A DNA stretch of 64,000 nt from Clostridia bacterium (GTDB lineage Bacteria; Bacillota_A; Clostridia; Oscillospirales; CAG-272): the NCBI GenBank assembly GCA_017468115.1, contig JAFUJS010000023.1:1-64000 (forward strand). The letters run 5' to 3'. The notes under the pieces were generated by a model that worked only from the letters and a program-made list of their open reading frames with translations, was not told where the DNA came from and did no database searches. Below, piece after piece: positions 43,515 through 52,012 of this stretch (positions within the stretch are counted from its first letter, which is position 1; each line of letters opens with the position of its first letter). Made by a program: the position numbers and the translations under genes.

Positions 43515-45665
43515 TCATATCAGCTCAAATTCTTCAAATGGTGTAATCTCGCTGCTTTTACCAATAAAAATACGAAATTTGCCCTTCTCCGCTTTTCTTT
43601 TCAGATCGGCACCTACAAAGGCGAGAGTATCATTTGTAATTTCAAATTCAACTACCCTTTCCTCGTTTGGCTTAAGCTCTATCTTCTTAAAGCCACGAAG
43701 CTCCTTGATGGGTCGAACAACAGAGCCGAAAATGTCCTGTATATACATTTGAACTATTTCCTTCGCCTTGTACTTACCGATGTTTTTCACTTTAACGGAT
43801 GCTACTATTTTATCATTTTCGGTCATTGTTTTACTGCTTATTTTGTGGTCGCTGTATTCAAATTCAGTATAGCTTAAGCCATAACCGAATGGATAAAGCG
43901 GCTTGTTTGGACCGTCAATATAGCAAGACTTAAATACCATTCGTTTCGTGTCGTCCGTGCGGTAATTTCCTGTAAGGAAGTGATTATAATATACGGGACA
44001 TTGTCCAACATTGTGGGGGAAGGACATTGTAAGCTTACCGCAGGGGACGCTGTTTCCAAACAAAAGGTTGGCAATTGCGTTTCCGCCCTCTGTACCGGGG
44101 AAGAATACGTTCAAAATTGCATTTGCTATTTTATTTTCCTCAGTCAGCACAAGAGGTCTTCCTGTAAATAGCACCATAGCGGTATTTTTGTTGGCTTCTG
44201 TAACTCTTTTTATCAGCTCCTTTTGAGCAAAGGACAGCTCTAAGAACGCCTTTGATTTAGACTCACCGCTATCCCTCATATCCTCGCCTACACAAAGGAT
44301 TACAACGTCTGATTTTTTAGCAAGTTCCACTGCCTCGTCAATTCGTGATACGTCAGTAGCATCAAGCTCTAAGCCGCACCCAACAGCACAGTTGATTTCC
44401 GCATTTGGAAGTAAATTTTTAACGCCCTCATATACGGTAACGGTTTCGTCCTTATCATACGCACACCACCAAGAGCCAACAATCTGCTTCTCGTTTGCAA
44501 GCGGGCCTATAAGGGCAACGCTTTTTACGTCCTTACCAAAAGGCAAAACACCGTTGTTTTTAAGTAGCACCGCACTTTCCTCACTTGCTATGCGTGCAAT
44601 GTCCTTGTGCTCTTTACATCCAAGAATTTTTTCGGCTTCATCGGGGTTTGCATAACGATACGGATTTTCAAACAAGCCAAGCTTCTCCTTAACCCTTAAA
44701 ATACGCAAAACGGCCTTGTCAATTTGCTCCATAGACACCTTGCCCTCTTTAACCAGCTCTTCGCCGTACTTAACGATGCAGGAGGTTGCCATTTCCATAT
44801 TCATTTCTGCCTTCATTGCGTATTCTACCGCTTGCTTGTGGCTTTCGCTGTATCCGTGGTCCACCGTGCTTGCAAGACAGTTATAGTCGGAAATTACGAT
44901 GCCGTCAAATCCCCATTCGTCTCTTAAAATATCCTTCATAAGATGGGCATTTAAGACACAGGGTATGCCGTTTAGGGTTTGCTGCCCTGCCATTACAAGC
45001 ATAGCGCCCTCGTCTATTGATGCCTTATAGGGTGGCAAATAAGTTTCTCTCAAGGTAAGCTCACTCATATCGGAAAGATTATAGTCCTTACCGCTTTCGG
45101 GCGCTCCGTAGCCAGCCATATGCTTACAGCCCACGCCCAGTCCATAGGTTTTTCCGTCGCCTTGAAAGCCCCTTGTGGTTGCCTTAGCGATTTCGCAGGT
45201 TAAGTAGGTGTCCTCTCCGCTTGTTTCCATCACTCTGCCCCATCTTGCATCACGCGACACGTCAAGCATTGGCGCAAGAGTTAAGTGAACACCATCAACA
45301 CTCGCTTCCCTTGCTGCCATTTTTGCGCAATTCTCGCAAAGCTCCATATCAAAGGAGCAAGAAAGTCCCAGGTTTATGGGATAGAGTGTTCTGTAGCCTC
45401 GAATAACGTCTTGCATTATAACCACGGGAATTTTATTTTTGCTGTTCTGCAAAAAGTTTTTTTGAATTTCTATCGTTCTTTTTGCGCCGAAGGAGTTTAC
45501 AAGGGAGCCGGTTTCAAAAACATATTCCTCATCCAGCTCCAGCCTTGTAATAGGTCCCGTTATAGGCATATTTTTATCGTATAAAATTACGTTTGAATCA
45601 AACTGCTCAAGCTGATATAGCTTTTCCTTCAACGACATTTTGTCAAGTAGCTTTTTAATATCCAT
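43515..45665 (-). CDS. GH3 beta-glycosidase
   Basis: This is a retaining exo-beta-glucosidase or beta-xylosidase of 716 residues. The (alpha/beta)8 domain holds GVHLTLAPMLDVSRDARWGR, the KH motif in GVGCKHMAGYG and nucleophile D260 in FDGIVISDYN. A second domain and a C-terminal fibronectin-III-like domain (VKVKNIGKYKAKEIVQMYI) follow. No signal peptide. It starts 10 bp after the GH29 gene, so they are cotranscribed. The neighbours suggest beta-xylosidase or xyloglucan-type activity, but the substrate is not fixed. Confidence 0.93.
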   Translation of the reverse strand: MDIKKLLDKMSLKEKLYQLEQFDSNVILYDKNMPITGPITRLELDEEYVFETGSLVNSFGAKRTIEIQKNFLQNSKNKIPVVIMQDVIRGYRTLYPINLGLSCSFDMELCENCAKMAAREASVDGVHLTLAPMLDVSRDARWGRVMETSGEDTYLTCEIAKATTRGFQGDGKTYGLGVGCKHMAGYGAPESGKDYNLSDMSELTLRETYLPPYKASIDEGAMLVMAGQQTLNGIPCVLNAHLMKDILRDEWGFDGIVISDYNCLASTVDHGYSESHKQAVEYAMKAEMNMEMATSCIVKYGEELVKEGKVSMEQIDKAVLRILRVKEKLGLFENPYRYANPDEAEKILGCKEHKDIARIASEESAVLLKNNGVLPFGKDVKSVALIGPLANEKQIVGSWWCAYDKDETVTVYEGVKNLLPNAEINCAVGCGLELDATDVSRIDEAVELAKKSDVVILCVGEDMRDSGESKSKAFLELSFAQKELIKRVTEANKNTAMVLFTGRPLVLTEENKIANAILNVFFPGTEGGNAIANLLFGNSVPCGKLTMSFPHNVGQCPVYYNHFLTGNYRTDDTKRMVFKSCYIDGPNKPLYPFGYGLSYTEFEYSDHKISSKTMTENDKIVASVKVKNIGKYKAKEIVQMYIQDIFGSVVRPIKELRGFKKIELKPNEERVVEFEITNDTLAFVGADLKRKAEKGKFRIFIGKSSEITPFEEFELI

Positions 45666-45675
45666 AATTTAGCTC

Positions 45676-46902
45676 TTATACCTCAATTTTTGCAATCCTT
45701 ACGACAAAATGCTCGCCATATAGCTGAGGTGTGGTAATAATATTTACCCTGCTTCCCTCTTGAGTGAACAATATATCCTCGTTGCTATCTAACCATTTGA
45801 CAGACTTAATTTTCTTGTCAAGAATAAAGGCATTATTATGGTTTGCGTCTCCCTTGGAAAGCTCAACATTTGGATTTCCGGAAACTCCCAAATCAAATGC
45901 AAAGAGATAGTAGCAATCTTCGCCCTTAAGCAAGAAGCTCTTATCCTTGTTTTCGATTTCAATCTCAGCAGGACGAGGCAAATACAGAGCCTCGGAGTAA
46001 ATCTTAACCCACTCGCCAAGAGCATCAAGCATAGCCTTATCAAGAGAACGGAGCTGACCGTTACCCATAGGTCCAATATTCAAAAGGTAGTTGGCGCCAT
46101 ATCTTCTGCAAACGCAGAAATCCTCAATAATCTCCTTCAGCGACTTAAAGCTGAAGTCGTTTTTGGCATATCCCCAGTAGTTGCCAAAGATTTGACACAT
46201 CTCACTGGCAATATATTTCGGTGAATCCTCTAGGTTAATTGGGCAAGGACGACCACGCTCGAAGGTTACGGAGTCAAGCTCTATATGTCCAAGCTCGCCA
46301 CGGGCGGAAAGCCCTGTGTTATTGATAATCATTGCGTCGGGCTGATATTTTCTGATAAGAGAATAAAGCTTGTCCTCTTCCCAATTTTCGTCCTTTTTGT
46401 CCCACATTCCGTCAAACCAAATGCCGCCTATTTTGCCATAATTTTTGCACAAAATTTCTACACTTGCTCGCAAATATTCAAGGTATTTTGGAAAATTCTC
46501 CTTGTAGCTTTTTTCATGCCAATCAAGAAGCGTGTGATAGAAAAACGGAACGATTTCTTGCTTATTGCATTCATCAACAAACTCTCGAATCAAATCACGA
46601 CCCGCCAAGGAATGAGGTGCGTCATATTCATTCAGTCCACAGGTGTCATAAAGAGAAAAGCCGTCGTGATGTCTTGTCGTTAATGTGATATACTTACAGC
46701 CTGCAGCTTTGGCAGCCGAAACAAGATTTTTTGCCCAATCCCCATCAGGCGAAAAGGAATAAAAAAGTTTTTCATAATCCTTTGGCGAAATATTTATATT
46801 GTACGCCCACTCACCCTTTCCGTGTACGCTGTAAAGACCGAAATGCACAAACATTCCAAAGCCTAATTTTTCAAAGCTTTTAATACGGTTTTCAATTATC
46901 AT
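45676..46902 (-). CDS. GH29 alpha-L-fucosidase
   Basis: This retaining fucosidase has 408 residues and is cytoplasmic by sequence. ATG 46902 (MIIENRIKSFEKLGFG) follows AAGGTGG, which makes the upstream GTG unlikely. Family landmarks are FGMFVHFGLYS, TTRHHDGFSLYDT and the nucleophile D164 in IGGIWFDGMWDKK; YGANYLLNIGPMGNG is also typical. It is the first gene of the GH29-GH3-esterase operon, which suits fucosylated xyloglucan or pectin side chains. Confidence 0.93.
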   Translation of the reverse strand: MIIENRIKSFEKLGFGMFVHFGLYSVHGKGEWAYNINISPKDYEKLFYSFSPDGDWAKNLVSAAKAAGCKYITLTTRHHDGFSLYDTCGLNEYDAPHSLAGRDLIREFVDECNKQEIVPFFYHTLLDWHEKSYKENFPKYLEYLRASVEILCKNYGKIGGIWFDGMWDKKDENWEEDKLYSLIRKYQPDAMIINNTGLSARGELGHIELDSVTFERGRPCPINLEDSPKYIASEMCQIFGNYWGYAKNDFSFKSLKEIIEDFCVCRRYGANYLLNIGPMGNGQLRSLDKAMLDALGEWVKIYSEALYLPRPAEIEIENKDKSFLLKGEDCYYLFAFDLGVSGNPNVELSKGDANHNNAFILDKKIKSVKWLDSNEDILFTQEGSRVNIITTPQLYGEHFVVRIAKIEV

Positions 46903-46937
46903 AGTTACCACCTTGATTTATATAATTTCGATAACTT

Positions 46938-46966
46938 ATTATATCATAATAAGAAATTAATTTCAA
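46938..46966 (-). promoter_or_regulatory. Promoter of the GH29-GH3-esterase operon
   Basis: Read leftwards: TTGAAA (46966-46961), 17 bp, TATAAT (46943-46938). Confidence 0.82.
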
Positions 46967-47243
46967 CTAAAAAGGGCGAGAAAAAGCAACCACGGATTGG
47001 GGTGAACTGCATATCTCATACTCTTTCTAATAAAACATAAAATCGGAGGCTTTTCAAAACCTCCGATTTTCCTTTATCTACGCCACTTCTCCGCTTTTTC
47101 ACTATTCCCAAAAATCTCGTTCCAAGTGAATAGGCTACACTTCAAAATCCCTGTTCCACATGCTTGCCTACTTTTGTTTTTGGGGTGGGTTTTTGACTCA
47201 AATTTCCCTCCAGCAAATAATTTAACTTTCTTGGCAATGCCGC
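46967..47243. other. Gene-poor gap with one terminator hairpin
   Basis: A CGGAGGC..CCTCCG hairpin with T-rich flank lies at about 47042-47073. The rest has no credible gene. A 65-codon minus-strand frame (47074-47271) overlaps the Xre promoter and I reject it. The phrase TTTTTGGGGTGGGTTT recurs near 50163. Confidence 0.5.
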
Positions 47244-47323
47244 TTGACATTTTGGCAAGTATGTGATACAATGTTATTGTATAGAGCCAGAGCCAGCGCC
47301 TACAATGAGCCAGAGCCAGTGCC
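47244..47323 (+). promoter_or_regulatory. Xre-ImmA/IrrE promoter with tandem operator-like repeats
   Basis: TTGACA (47244-47249), 17 bp, TACAAT (47267-47272). In the transcribed leader GAGCCAGAGCCAG(C/T)GCC occurs twice (47284-47300 and 47307-47323), 23 bp apart and just before the SD. This is a candidate autoregulatory site for the Xre protein. Confidence 0.7.
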
Positions 47324-47339
47324 GGAAAGGAATATTACC

Positions 47340-47651
47340 ATGAGCAAAGACTTAGGTAATCGAATAGCTGAAATGCTATCAAAAAGAGGAATTACACAAA
47401 AAGAATTGGCATCAACCATTGGAGTTACAGAAGCTGTTATTTCAAGATATGTTTCTGGAGAAAGAGATCCAAAACCAGAAACTATAGCAAACATAGCTAC
47501 AGCTTTGCGTACTACATCAGACTATCTTCTCGGAATAGAGAACGAAGAATTTGATCATACAAGAATTCGTCGTATTATCGCGAGAAATGCGTCAAAGATG
47601 ACACAGCAAGAAAAGAAGGATTTGATTGATGCGCTATTCGGGGAGGACTAA
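47340..47651 (+). CDS. Xre-family HTH regulator
   Basis: A 103-residue Cro/C1-type DNA-binding protein. ATG 47340 (MSKDLGNRIAEMLSKRG) has GAAAGGA ahead; the longer frame from 47244 runs through the promoter. The helix-turn-helix is ITQKELASTIGVTEAVISRYVSG with DPKPETIANIATAL after it. The C-terminal 35 residues are basic then acidic. Its stop overlaps the ImmA/IrrE start (TAATG), the typical regulator-protease pair in which the peptidase cleaves the repressor. Confidence 0.92.
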   Translation: MSKDLGNRIAEMLSKRGITQKELASTIGVTEAVISRYVSGERDPKPETIANIATALRTTSDYLLGIENEEFDHTRIRRIIARNASKMTQQEKKDLIDALFGED

Positions 47652-48205
47652 TGGCTGATATCAAACTTTCTTCGCGACGATGCGAAGAAATCAAAAAAAT
47701 AGTTGTAGAAATGTTTGTTAAATACGATGTTTCTTGCGTTCCTATTAACGGATTTGAAATTGCATCAAAAATGGGAATACATGTTGTCCCCTACTCTGCT
47801 TATCCCTCTAAAAAGCGAGGTTTGTTACTTAAAAAAAGTGAAGATGGTTTCTCTTTAGAAAAGAACATCGGCGAATGGTATATTTTTTATAATGATAAAA
47901 AAGGATATCGTCGCACAAACAATACTATTATGCACGAAATCGGTCATATTGTTCTTGACCACACTGAGGACAGCGAACTTGCAGAAAAGGAAGTAAATTT
48001 TTTTGCAAAGTACGCACTAGTCCCACCTGTTTTAGTCCACAAACTTGAAATAAGCTCTTATCTTCAAATAGTAAAATTCTTTGATGTTAGTTTTGAAGCA
48101 GCAAAATATGCATTCGAATATTATCAAAAATGGTTAGAATTTGGCGGTTCTGACTATACACTATACGAACGCATCACATTAGAGCTTTTCAAAAACGTTG
48201 GTTAA
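47651..48205 (+). CDS. ImmA/IrrE-family metallopeptidase
   Basis: A zinc protease of 184 residues whose usual target is the partner Xre repressor. The zinc motif HEIGH is at 95-99, followed by a helical region containing AEKEVNFFAKYALVPP, which supplies the third ligand (Glu) in this family. The fold length is complete. The pair could induce the downstream DUF4417/toxin genes, although three hairpins separate them. Confidence 0.92.
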   Translation: MADIKLSSRRCEEIKKIVVEMFVKYDVSCVPINGFEIASKMGIHVVPYSAYPSKKRGLLLKKSEDGFSLEKNIGEWYIFYNDKKGYRRTNNTIMHEIGHIVLDHTEDSELAEKEVNFFAKYALVPPVLVHKLEISSYLQIVKFFDVSFEAAKYAFEYYQKWLEFGGSDYTLYERITLELFKNVG

Positions 48206-48244
48206 GAAAGGTGGTGTCTATTTTGATTGTTTTGATAAAACAAA

Positions 48245-48366
48245 AAAGCACTTCATAGGTTGTTGGCGCAACCAAGAAATGCTTTCTCGCGTCGGATATA
48301 TTATAATAACCAACTGGGCATTGTTTATTATAACATATCCTTTCTCGGTTTGTCAATCAGCAAACC
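48245..48366 (+). promoter_or_regulatory. Three consecutive hairpins before the DUF4417 gene
   Basis: AAAGCA..GGTTG / CAACC..TGCTTT (48245-48285); a 16-bp stem GGATATATTATAATAA / TTATTATAACATATCC with one mismatch (48294-48309, 48325-48340); and GGTTTG / CAAACC (48347-48366). The first could be a terminator. The set may be an attenuator. Confidence 0.6.
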
Positions 48367-48388
48367 AAATAAATTTTATAGAAAGGAT

Positions 48389-48499
48389 GTGATTATCATA
48401 AAACACATCATCGATGACGGGTTCAACTCGGAGCTTGTTTCTTCTGCTTTTTTGATGGACATTTGGAAATTCCAATCATCGAAAAGCCAAAAGAAATAA
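48389..48499 (+). other. N-terminal fragment of the DUF4417 gene, other frame
   Basis: A GAAAGGA site precedes a frame reading KHIIDDGFNSELVSSAF and then drifting to a stop at 48499. Adding one T to the six-T run at 48448-48453 would give SAFFDGHLEIPIIEKPKE, which joins smoothly to the next frame. This is therefore the true start region of the DUF4417 protein, out of frame by one base. Confidence 0.7.
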
Positions 48500-49065
48500 T
48501 TATTCCTTCTGCTCTTATTCCCTTTACCCAAATAAAAAGAAGCAGTTCAAAATTAGAAGCTGTTCATTTTTACGAGCACGACAAAAAATTTTCCGATGTG
48601 CTTACTTGCACAAAAGAATTACTTCCCAAACTTTCAGAATTTTCTGCGGTCATTTCACCCGACTGTTCTCTTTATCGTGACATGCCTTTGTGTTTGCAAA
48701 TTGCAAACACTTACATGAATCGCGCAGTAGGTCACTATTTGCAATCTCAAGGATTATATGTAATTCCTAACATACGTTGGGGAGATGAACGTAGTTATAC
48801 CACAATTGCCCTTCCTGAAAAATTTGCGTTTTTAGGAGTCCCAAAACATAGTATTGTATCGATAAGTACATATGGTTGTATTAGAGGTCAAGAAAATAAG
48901 CACTTTTTTAGAGAAGGCTTGAGAGCTATGCTCAACGACCTAAAACCAGAAGTTGTTCTTGTTTATGGAGCTATGCCTCCTTCTGTTTTTGATGAATTCA
49001 AACATACAACTAAATTTGTAAACTATCCAGATTGGATCAGTTCAAAACGAAGGAGGGGTATGTAA
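48463..49065 (+). CDS. DUF4417 protein, frameshifted at its N-terminus
   Basis: In this frame the only start is TTG 48463 with no SD, but the family body is intact: EIPIIEKPKEIIIPSALIPF, FYEHDKKF, SAVISPDCSLYRDMPLCLQI, NTYMNRAVGHYLQSQGLYVI, WGDERSYTTIALP and STYGCIRGQE. DUF4417 has no known activity and is frequent in phage and mobile regions. The missing first 25 or so residues lie upstream in another frame. The stop overlaps the toxin-like gene (TAATG), so a working version must be translated for coupling. Confidence 0.8.
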   Translation: MEIPIIEKPKEIIIPSALIPFTQIKRSSSKLEAVHFYEHDKKFSDVLTCTKELLPKLSEFSAVISPDCSLYRDMPLCLQIANTYMNRAVGHYLQSQGLYVIPNIRWGDERSYTTIALPEKFAFLGVPKHSIVSISTYGCIRGQENKHFFREGLRAMLNDLKPEVVLVYGAMPPSVFDEFKHTTKFVNYPDWISSKRRRGM

Positions 49066-49463
49066 TGGGTTCAGGAATGTCAGGAAATTATTCGAACACT
49101 AAAGGTGCAAACAACAGTGCTGTTCCTATTAAATCCATGTCCGACTTGCACTACAACAAGCAAAAAACGGAAGGGTATCTATTAAATCCTAATCATCCTG
49201 TCGGTTCAGCCAAAGCGAAATTCATGAAGGAAGTTTTGGGATACACTCAAAATGATTCTAAACTTTTCCATGAGAACGTAACAAAATCTATTCTTGGAAA
49301 AAGTCCTACAAAAACAGAAACCACACAGTATGGTGTAAAACATACATATCATACGACATTAGTAGGAAAGAACGGACAAAGTGTAACAGCAAAGGTTGTT
49401 GTAGTTATTCAAAAGGATCATGGTCAACTCACATACAAAATTATCACTGTATATCCAGATTAA
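49065..49463 (+). CDS. MGSG-leader BECR-type toxin candidate
   Basis: A 132-residue protein starting MGSGMSGNYSNTKGANNSA, a Gly/Ser leader also seen, as I recall, on small clostridial toxin-domain proteins. The body YLLNPNHPVGSAKAKFMKEVLGY followed by a beta-rich end (TTLVGKNGQSVTAKVVVVI) resembles DUF6883/Ntox50-like domains of the BECR ribonuclease fold. No secretion signal. AGGAGGGG precedes the ATG, and the next gene is a DUF4926 protein. The toxin reading is inferred from domain resemblance and pairing. Confidence 0.65.
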   Translation: MGSGMSGNYSNTKGANNSAVPIKSMSDLHYNKQKTEGYLLNPNHPVGSAKAKFMKEVLGYTQNDSKLFHENVTKSILGKSPTKTETTQYGVKHTYHTTLVGKNGQSVTAKVVVVIQKDHGQLTYKIITVYPD

Positions 49464-49474
49464 AGGAGGTTCAC

Positions 49475-49660
49475 ATGAAAGAATTAGATGTAGTACGATT
49501 AGTTCAAGAATTTAATGAATTACCGTCTAGTACAGAAGGAACTGTCGTGCACAAATATGATGAAACTATGTTTGAAGTTGAGTTTTTTGATGAAAGTGGA
49601 AACACCATTGATGTAATCACTACACCAATAGAAGTGTTGGAACTGATACACAAAAACTAA
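49475..49660 (+). CDS. DUF4926 protein, probable partner or immunity protein
   Basis: A 61-residue acidic protein. The layout (LDVVRLVQEF..., GTVVHKYDETMFEVEFFDESG, then DVITTPIEVLEL) is that of DUF4926, a small SH3-like beta-barrel family that often follows toxin-domain genes. It starts 11 bp after the toxin candidate with AAAGGAGG ahead. A role as its neutraliser is inferred from position and size. A terminator follows. Confidence 0.7.
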   Translation: MKELDVVRLVQEFNELPSSTEGTVVHKYDETMFEVEFFDESGNTIDVITTPIEVLELIHKN

Positions 49661-49672
49661 TAAAAACAAATA

Positions 49673-49710
49673 AACAACGCAATTCTTCATTTGATTTGCG
49701 TTGTTTTTCT
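49673..49710 (+). terminator. Terminator of the toxin-like operon
   Basis: ACAACGCAA / TTTGCGTTGT stem, then TTTTTC. Confidence 0.85.
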
Positions 49711-49716
49711 TTGCTT

Positions 49717-50022
49717 TTATTTCTTTTTCTTCGGTTCGGGTAGTTCCTCGTACATTGATTCGAACAGAGTTGTTAAAAGCTCTCTATTCTCTATGTCTTC
49801 CACAAGGAGCATTTCCTTTGCACCTTCATATGGTAGTTCCTTGGGTGCATTTTCCAAGATTTTTATGGAAGATGGTGTAATCTTTACGAGTAATCGGTTA
49901 TCATAAATACCACCAACCACCTTGCCACCATAATATAGCACATATTCGCCCATCATAGCACGAGCCGAAATGCCATTACACTGTTCTAAAACAAAATCTA
50001 AATACTCTTTACTGCTTGGCAT
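49717..50022 (-). CDS. TfoX N-terminal-domain protein
   Basis: A 101-residue protein made of the TfoX/Sxy N-terminal domain only (YLDFVLEQCNGISARAMMGEY, YYGGKVVGGIYDNRLLVKI). The full TfoX regulates competence in Proteobacteria; the stand-alone domain in Firmicutes has no settled role. ATG 50022 follows GGAG; the TTG 15 bp upstream is less likely. The last residues are Lys-rich. Confidence 0.85.
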   Translation of the reverse strand: MPSSKEYLDFVLEQCNGISARAMMGEYVLYYGGKVVGGIYDNRLLVKITPSSIKILENAPKELPYEGAKEMLLVEDIENRELLTTLFESMYEELPEPKKKK

Positions 50023-50129
50023 AATTTTCTCCGTCAAGTTCTTGTTTTTTAATTAGCAAATTACTTTAGATTTATTATACCACAATATCTAAATTCTTTC
50101 AACATAATACTTGCAGAGAAAATGCTAAG

Positions 50130-50162
50130 CAAAAACTACGATTACAGCAAAGTAACCGTAGC
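50130..50162 (-). terminator. Terminator-like hairpin downstream of the truncated ATPase
   Basis: CTACG / CGTAG with a longer imperfect stem, followed on the minus strand by TTTTTGC. Confidence 0.6.
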
Positions 50163-50176
50163 TTTTTGGGGTGGGT

Positions 50177-51251
50177 TTATTGGGAATTCTGAGAAATAAT
50201 ACTTTGTATGTTATCTAACAACTCAATAAACTTATCAAGATTCACGTTATCAAATGGAGGTATTTTATTGCATATGTACGTCGCAAAATCATCTTTTGAC
50301 AACGCCAAGCTATTTTCATGAGTATCAAACACTCCTTCATCTATTACTTTAACTATTCCATTTGTATAATACTCTTTGACTTTGTTGCTCGTTGTAGATA
50401 CACTCGAATCAGTAAGCAATCTTTTAGCCTTTTGAGTAAATTCACTTGATAAATATAGTCTCCTATTTTCTGTAGAGGTTAATAACATATCGCTCTCTTG
50501 ATATAAAAATTCTATCGAAATACCATTCGGGTAATTGGGATTGTCGGGTATACATATACCGAAAACCTTATTCCCAAATTCTTTTATTGTCTTATATTTC
50601 TTTCCTGTCTTATCGTCAGAATCGAATATTCCAATTATTATATGCTTGTTATCGACTTTAGCTAGATTTTCAAGTAGTGTTTCTAACTTGCTATCACCAA
50701 AAGTTTCTTCGTACTCCCAAAATTCAACATCTAGGTCTTTATACTTTCCTAAAGTTTTAAAATGACTTAAGGCATTTTTTATATGTTTCCAATCAGTTTT
50801 TCCTTCTGTTACAACAAGAGTTCTTTCCAAGTTTTTAATACTAGTCTTTGCACTATCCAGCGCTTCAACCATCTCTTTATGATTGGAATCCAACATCTCA
50901 TAACAACGCTGTATTTCTTCAAAATTTTCAACGTTTTTCATTGTTGTTCCATCAGGCATGGTGACAAATTCGCATCTATCTGCAAAGACCTGTTTCATTC
51001 CAAGTAAATAAAATGGAGAATGGCTAGAAACGATAAACTGAATTTTAGGAAACAATGCCATAGCTTTTGGCAATATTTCTTTGGCAAAGTTAGAGTGAAG
51101 ATGGATGTCTATTTCGTCGATTAAAACAATGCCTTGAATATCACGTAAAGACAAGGATTCTCCAGGATACAATCTATCCGCTTCCTTTAATATGCTGCAA
51201 AACATAGAAAGTAGCATTATTTCGCCAGAAGAAAGATTCTCGGTCTGTTTG
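50177..51251 (-). pseudogene. 5'-truncated AAA ATPase with TOPRIM domain
   Basis: The frame from ATG 51217 encodes the C-terminal part of an OLD/AAA_15-like protein. It has Walker B IVLIDEIDIHLHS, the His switch FIVSSHSPF, and then a TOPRIM-like domain (LVVTEGKTDWKHI, IIIGIFDSDD). Before that ATG the same frame reads NLSSGEIM, the ABC signature, and 12 codons further up meets a TGA. Walker A and the whole N-terminal lobe are absent, so the gene is a remnant with a breakpoint near 51250-51290. Such proteins occur in phage-defence loci. Confidence 0.85.
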
Positions 51252-51326
51252 TTGCTTTGACGAAGCTCTCAATAATACGACAAGCTTTGGCGAAATTTTA
51301 TGATATTTTTGCTTTTATATTGCATT

Positions 51327-51357
51327 AAAAAAGAGCAAGGCGGAGCTTGCTCTTTTT
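51327..51357 (-). terminator. Terminator of the 190-residue gene
   Basis: AAAGAGCAAG / CTTGCTCTTT with a GCGGAG-type loop, A- and T-runs on both sides. Confidence 0.88.
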
Positions 51358-51930
51358 TTATTCTGTTGTTACGTCGGCCGCGGATACTATGTTTTCCAGG
51401 TTATCTATTATAAACTCCTGGGCGGACTTGGTGAGCAAAATGTTTTGCTTTACCTCTCCGGTTTTGGTATCAACCTTGTCCTCGGTAATGATACCTATTT
51501 CTTCTGATGTATCGGTTGATTGGAGTTGCTTTTGCTCTTTTGTAACCATTACACGAGTCTGTTGCAAATATCCCTTTGAGACCAGCCAATTTGAAATTTT
51601 TGATGGTCCTAGTCGTTTCATTCCAACCGAGTCGGCTAGTTTGTTAATTCTAGATGCAAATCCTGTGATTTGCAGCGGTGTTTCCGACACCTTTATTTTG
51701 TTTTTATTTATTTTTTCAACTGCAAAATCCACAGGATTTTCCATTGAAATTACTTCTCCATTGTTTTCGAGTAATTCATCAAGCAAAGAAATTATGTATT
51801 CAACATTTTGATATACTTCTTTTCTTGCAAAGGTGTCTTTAGTAATGACATCGCCTGTGATTGGGTCCATACCATGTAAAAAGAACTCCATATACGACTT
51901 TGCTTGAATGATTTTTTGTACTTTAGACAT
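51358..51930 (-). CDS. Unrecognised protein with a winged-helix-like segment
   Basis: A 190-residue protein I cannot name with confidence. Residues of about 85-125 (ITGFASRINKLADSVGMKRL, then ISNWLVSKGYLQ) look like a winged-helix or antirepressor-type DNA contact segment. The N-terminus has HGMDPITGDVI. It is acidic at the C-terminus. A good promoter and an AAGGAG site precede it, and its leader can form GCTGG/CCAGC and CCGG-type stems. It sits beside the broken ATPase, at the edge of the accessory island. Confidence 0.7.
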   Translation of the reverse strand: MSKVQKIIQAKSYMEFFLHGMDPITGDVITKDTFARKEVYQNVEYIISLLDELLENNGEVISMENPVDFAVEKINKNKIKVSETPLQITGFASRINKLADSVGMKRLGPSKISNWLVSKGYLQQTRVMVTKEQKQLQSTDTSEEIGIITEDKVDTKTGEVKQNILLTKSAQEFIIDNLENIVSAADVTTE

Positions 51931-52012
51931 ATAAAAACTCCTTTTTGTTTAGAACCGGAAGGTTATGTTTCGGCAGTAATAGTGCCTTGCCGGCTGGAAC
52001 CCAGCTTAATAA

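Noticed and set aside
47074..47271. 65-codon minus-strand ORF
   Set aside because: It covers the Xre promoter on the other strand, lacks a good SD, and reads as low-complexity intergenic DNA.
48198..48392. 64-codon ORF after ImmA/IrrE
   Set aside because: It consists almost wholly of the three hairpins and overlaps the ImmA stop; no family resemblance.
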